Shown: in pieces, positions 4,069-5,126 of the stretch
Layout: each line of letters starts with the position of its first letter
Numbering within the stretch: position 1 is the first letter of the stretch
Assembly (NCBI GenBank): GCA_009777135.1
Contig: WRMM01000177.1
Location: 1 to 5,126, forward strand
DNA: 5,126 bases
DNA from: Candidatus Fibrimonadales bacterium
Lineage (GTDB): Bacteria; Fibrobacterota; Fibrobacteria; Fibrobacterales; Fibrobacteraceae
Direction of reading: 5' to 3'
Notes under the pieces: model-generated
Told to the model about the DNA's origin: nothing
The model's database searches: none
The model's input: only the letters and a program-made list of their open reading frames with translations
Translations under genes and position numbers: made by a program

Positions 4069-4905
4069 TTATTGCAGATTTAGCTGGCGTTTGGCCTCAT
4101 CCAAAGACGTGCCATTCTCCCATAGGGCGATAAGCTTTTGGAGTTTGGCATCGCCAATCTCTATGCCCTCTTTCAAAGCTTCTTCCTTAGCCTCCTCCCT
4201 AGCTATCACAAGGGCATCCTTCAAATTCCATTCGCCAAGCAGCATATTCTCAACCTCCGCGCTATGTTCCTTCAAAAAATATACTAAAATATTGCGGCTC
4301 ATGCAAGACTTTACAGCCGTCTTAACCGCCGCCGCCAAACCCATGGACTTCTTGTTCTCCTCAACCTCAGCAACAAGCTCACTATACCCGCTCAAACTAG
4401 AGCAGCGACTGACCATATCCGCGTTCCTACCCTTGTTGATGTTGTAAACCTTTACAACAAGCTCAAGAAAGCAAACTTCATTCTTCATCATAAAAGAATC
4501 CGAAAGACGCATCTCCTTGTAGTCAGGATATTCCTGCTTGCCATTGTACAAAACTATGAACTCCGGGGTCGGTATTCCAATTCTCTTTTGCCTGTACAAA
4601 TCGCTGCTGCTAGTAAGCTGCTCATATTCCCTAGCCATGTAAATCAGCATCCTAAGCGGCATGTTTTCGTTGATGGTGGACTGGTGCTCGATGAGCACCA
4701 CCAGCTTGCCGTCTATCACAAAAGCAATGTCGTTCTGCTGCTCCATGAAAAGGATGTTGGAAAGTGTTATTATCCTGACCTCCGTGTCTTCGGGATATTC
4801 CTTCCCGCTGACAGCGCTGTACATCTCAAGAAGGTTTTTCTTTTCCCCGAACAAGGTGGTAAAAACGCTGTTCTTGTATTTGCGGTTCGTGTTGTTTTTT
4901 TCCAT
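4069..4905 (-). CDS. Rpn-family PD-(D/E)XK nuclease / putative transposase-like protein
   Basis: 278 residues. Proteins of the Rpn/PDDEXK_2 type carry a restriction-endonuclease fold; Escherichia coli RpnA-E are DNA nucleases that promote RecA-independent recombination. The N-terminal KYKNSVFTTLFGEKKNLLEMYSAV (about 9-32) is typical of the family. The catalytic core shows Asp59 in QQNDIAFVIDGKLVVLIEHQS and Glu73-x-Gln75 in IEHQS (Gln in place of the usual Lys, normal in this family). NMPLRMLIYMAREYEQL (81-97), a mid-domain VKVYNINKGRN (151-161) and SLSGYSELVAEVEE follow. The C-terminal EEAKEEALKEGIEIGDAKLQKLIALWENGTSLDEAKRQL is a charged helical tail. The ATG at 4905 has no obvious Shine-Dalgarno sequence. 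The gene stands alone between inverted repeats B, with a repeat-rich upstream region that may hold an operator. The frame is intact. Confidence 0.88.
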   Translation of the reverse strand: MEKNNTNRKYKNSVFTTLFGEKKNLLEMYSAVSGKEYPEDTEVRIITLSNILFMEQQNDIAFVIDGKLVVLIEHQSTINENMPLRMLIYMAREYEQLTSSSDLYRQKRIGIPTPEFIVLYNGKQEYPDYKEMRLSDSFMMKNEVCFLELVVKVYNINKGRNADMVSRCSSLSGYSELVAEVEENKKSMGLAAAVKTAVKSCMSRNILVYFLKEHSAEVENMLLGEWNLKDALVIAREEAKEEALKEGIEIGDAKLQKLIALWENGTSLDEAKRQLNLQ

Positions 4906-4945
4906 GCTTTGTATATGGCAAAAGCCGCGCCAAGCGAAAATCGGC

Positions 4946-4965
4946 TAAATTCGCCTGAATTCGCC
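4946..4965 (+). repeat. 10-bp tandem AATTCGCC motif upstream of the rpn-like gene
   Basis: AATTCGCC occurs at 4948-4955 and 4958-4965, 10 bases apart. The 20-base unit 4946-4965 matches the reverse complement of 1861-1880, in the fic/antitoxin intergenic region, at 16 of 20 positions, including the same spacing. It lies 41-60 bases upstream of the gene start. Confidence 0.5.
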
Positions 4966-4973
4966 GTTTTGAG

Positions 4974-5018
4974 GTGTCCAAAAAGCGTTTAAACACTGTT
5001 TAGACACTTTTTGGACAC
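4974..5018. promoter_or_regulatory. 12-bp perfect inverted repeat upstream of the rpn-like gene, possible operator
   Basis: GTGTCCAAAAAG at 4974-4985 is the exact reverse complement of CTTTTTGGACAC at 5007-5018, with 21 bases between. The 21-base centre contains the palindrome GTTTAAAC (4987-4994) and AAACA-C-TGTTT (4991-5001). It lies 69-113 bases upstream of the ATG of the minus-strand gene, where a promoter or operator would be expected. It could be a binding site for a dimeric regulator or a hairpin in the leader RNA. Confidence 0.55.
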
Positions 5019-5019
5019 T
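4987..5019 (+). repeat. Three 11-bp tandem repeats
   Basis: GTTTAAACACT (4987-4997), GTTTAGACACT (4998-5008) and TTTTGGACACT (5009-5019) follow one another without gaps; ACACT is constant. The 11-base period is about one DNA helical turn, so each copy would present the same face to a protein. The third copy overlaps the right arm of the 12-bp inverted repeat. Confidence 0.65.
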
Positions 5020-5087
5020 TTGTGCCTGCCCGGACAAGCTAAGATAAGCAGACCGTTTCTACTAAATTAGTGCATATGGGGGTTTGA

Positions 5088-5126
5088 GGTAAAAAACGCC
5101 CGAAATGTAAATTTTTACCAGAATTA
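5088..5126 (-). repeat. Inverted repeat B, copy flanking the 5' side of the rpn-like gene
   Basis: Reverse complement of 3988-4027, with about 35 of 39 positions matching. Its own arms GGTAAAAA (5088-5095) and TTTTTACC (5112-5119) are perfectly complementary. The match runs to the last base of the window, so the repeat may continue outside it. Confidence 0.75.

Noticed and set aside
3956..4447. 163-residue + strand frame over the 3' part of the rpn-like gene
   Set aside because: It is the antisense shadow of a well-supported PD-(D/E)XK protein and has no family features of its own.

Overview
The window is an AT-rich bacterial accessory region made of short, unrelated modules separated by repeats. 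Nothing in it (no rRNA, tRNA or core gene) fixes the species. The mix of an Rpn-type PD-(D/E)XK protein, a Fic protein with a GTV-repeat linker, an IS5-like element and a Phd/ParE-type pair fits a host-associated anaerobe such as a spirochaete, a Bacteroidota or a Fibrobacterota member. That placement is inference from gene style only.

Left part (1-669, + strand): two tandem paralogues encode glutamine- and glutamate-rich coiled-coil proteins. The first enters from outside the window and has lost its expected end, so it reads out of frame into the second. The second (337-669) is a small protein with one membrane segment followed by a coiled coil. It ends directly against the stop codon of a convergent Fic-domain gene (670-1734, - strand), which has an N-terminal inhibitory-helix-like motif, an HPFGEGNTR catalytic motif, a three-copy 7-residue linker repeat and a C-terminal winged helix.

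Middle part (1735-3951): an intergenic region rich in short repeats leads to a Phd/YefM-type antitoxin (2003-2290). A ParE/RelE-type toxin gene overlaps it by ATGA. The toxin is cut after 40 codons by a complete IS5-like insertion sequence (2407-3881) with 12-bp perfect terminal repeats, a 4-bp ACAT target duplication and an intact transposase. A short toxin-like tail lies on the far side, in a different frame and without the central part of the toxin, so the pair now looks like an orphan antitoxin. A 33-bp imperfect direct repeat lies on each side of the whole toxin-antitoxin block (1808-1840 and 3952-3984).

Right part (3952-5126): an Rpn-like PD-(D/E)XK gene on the - strand (4069-4905) sits between ~39-bp inverted repeats (3988-4027 and 5088-5126), each itself a hairpin. 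A four-run G-quadruplex motif follows its stop codon. Its upstream region carries a 12-bp perfect inverted repeat interleaved with three 11-bp tandem repeats. Together the dispersed repeats suggest a cassette-like accessory island (Fic, toxin-antitoxin, Rpn) whose units may have been moved by recombination at shared intergenic repeats.
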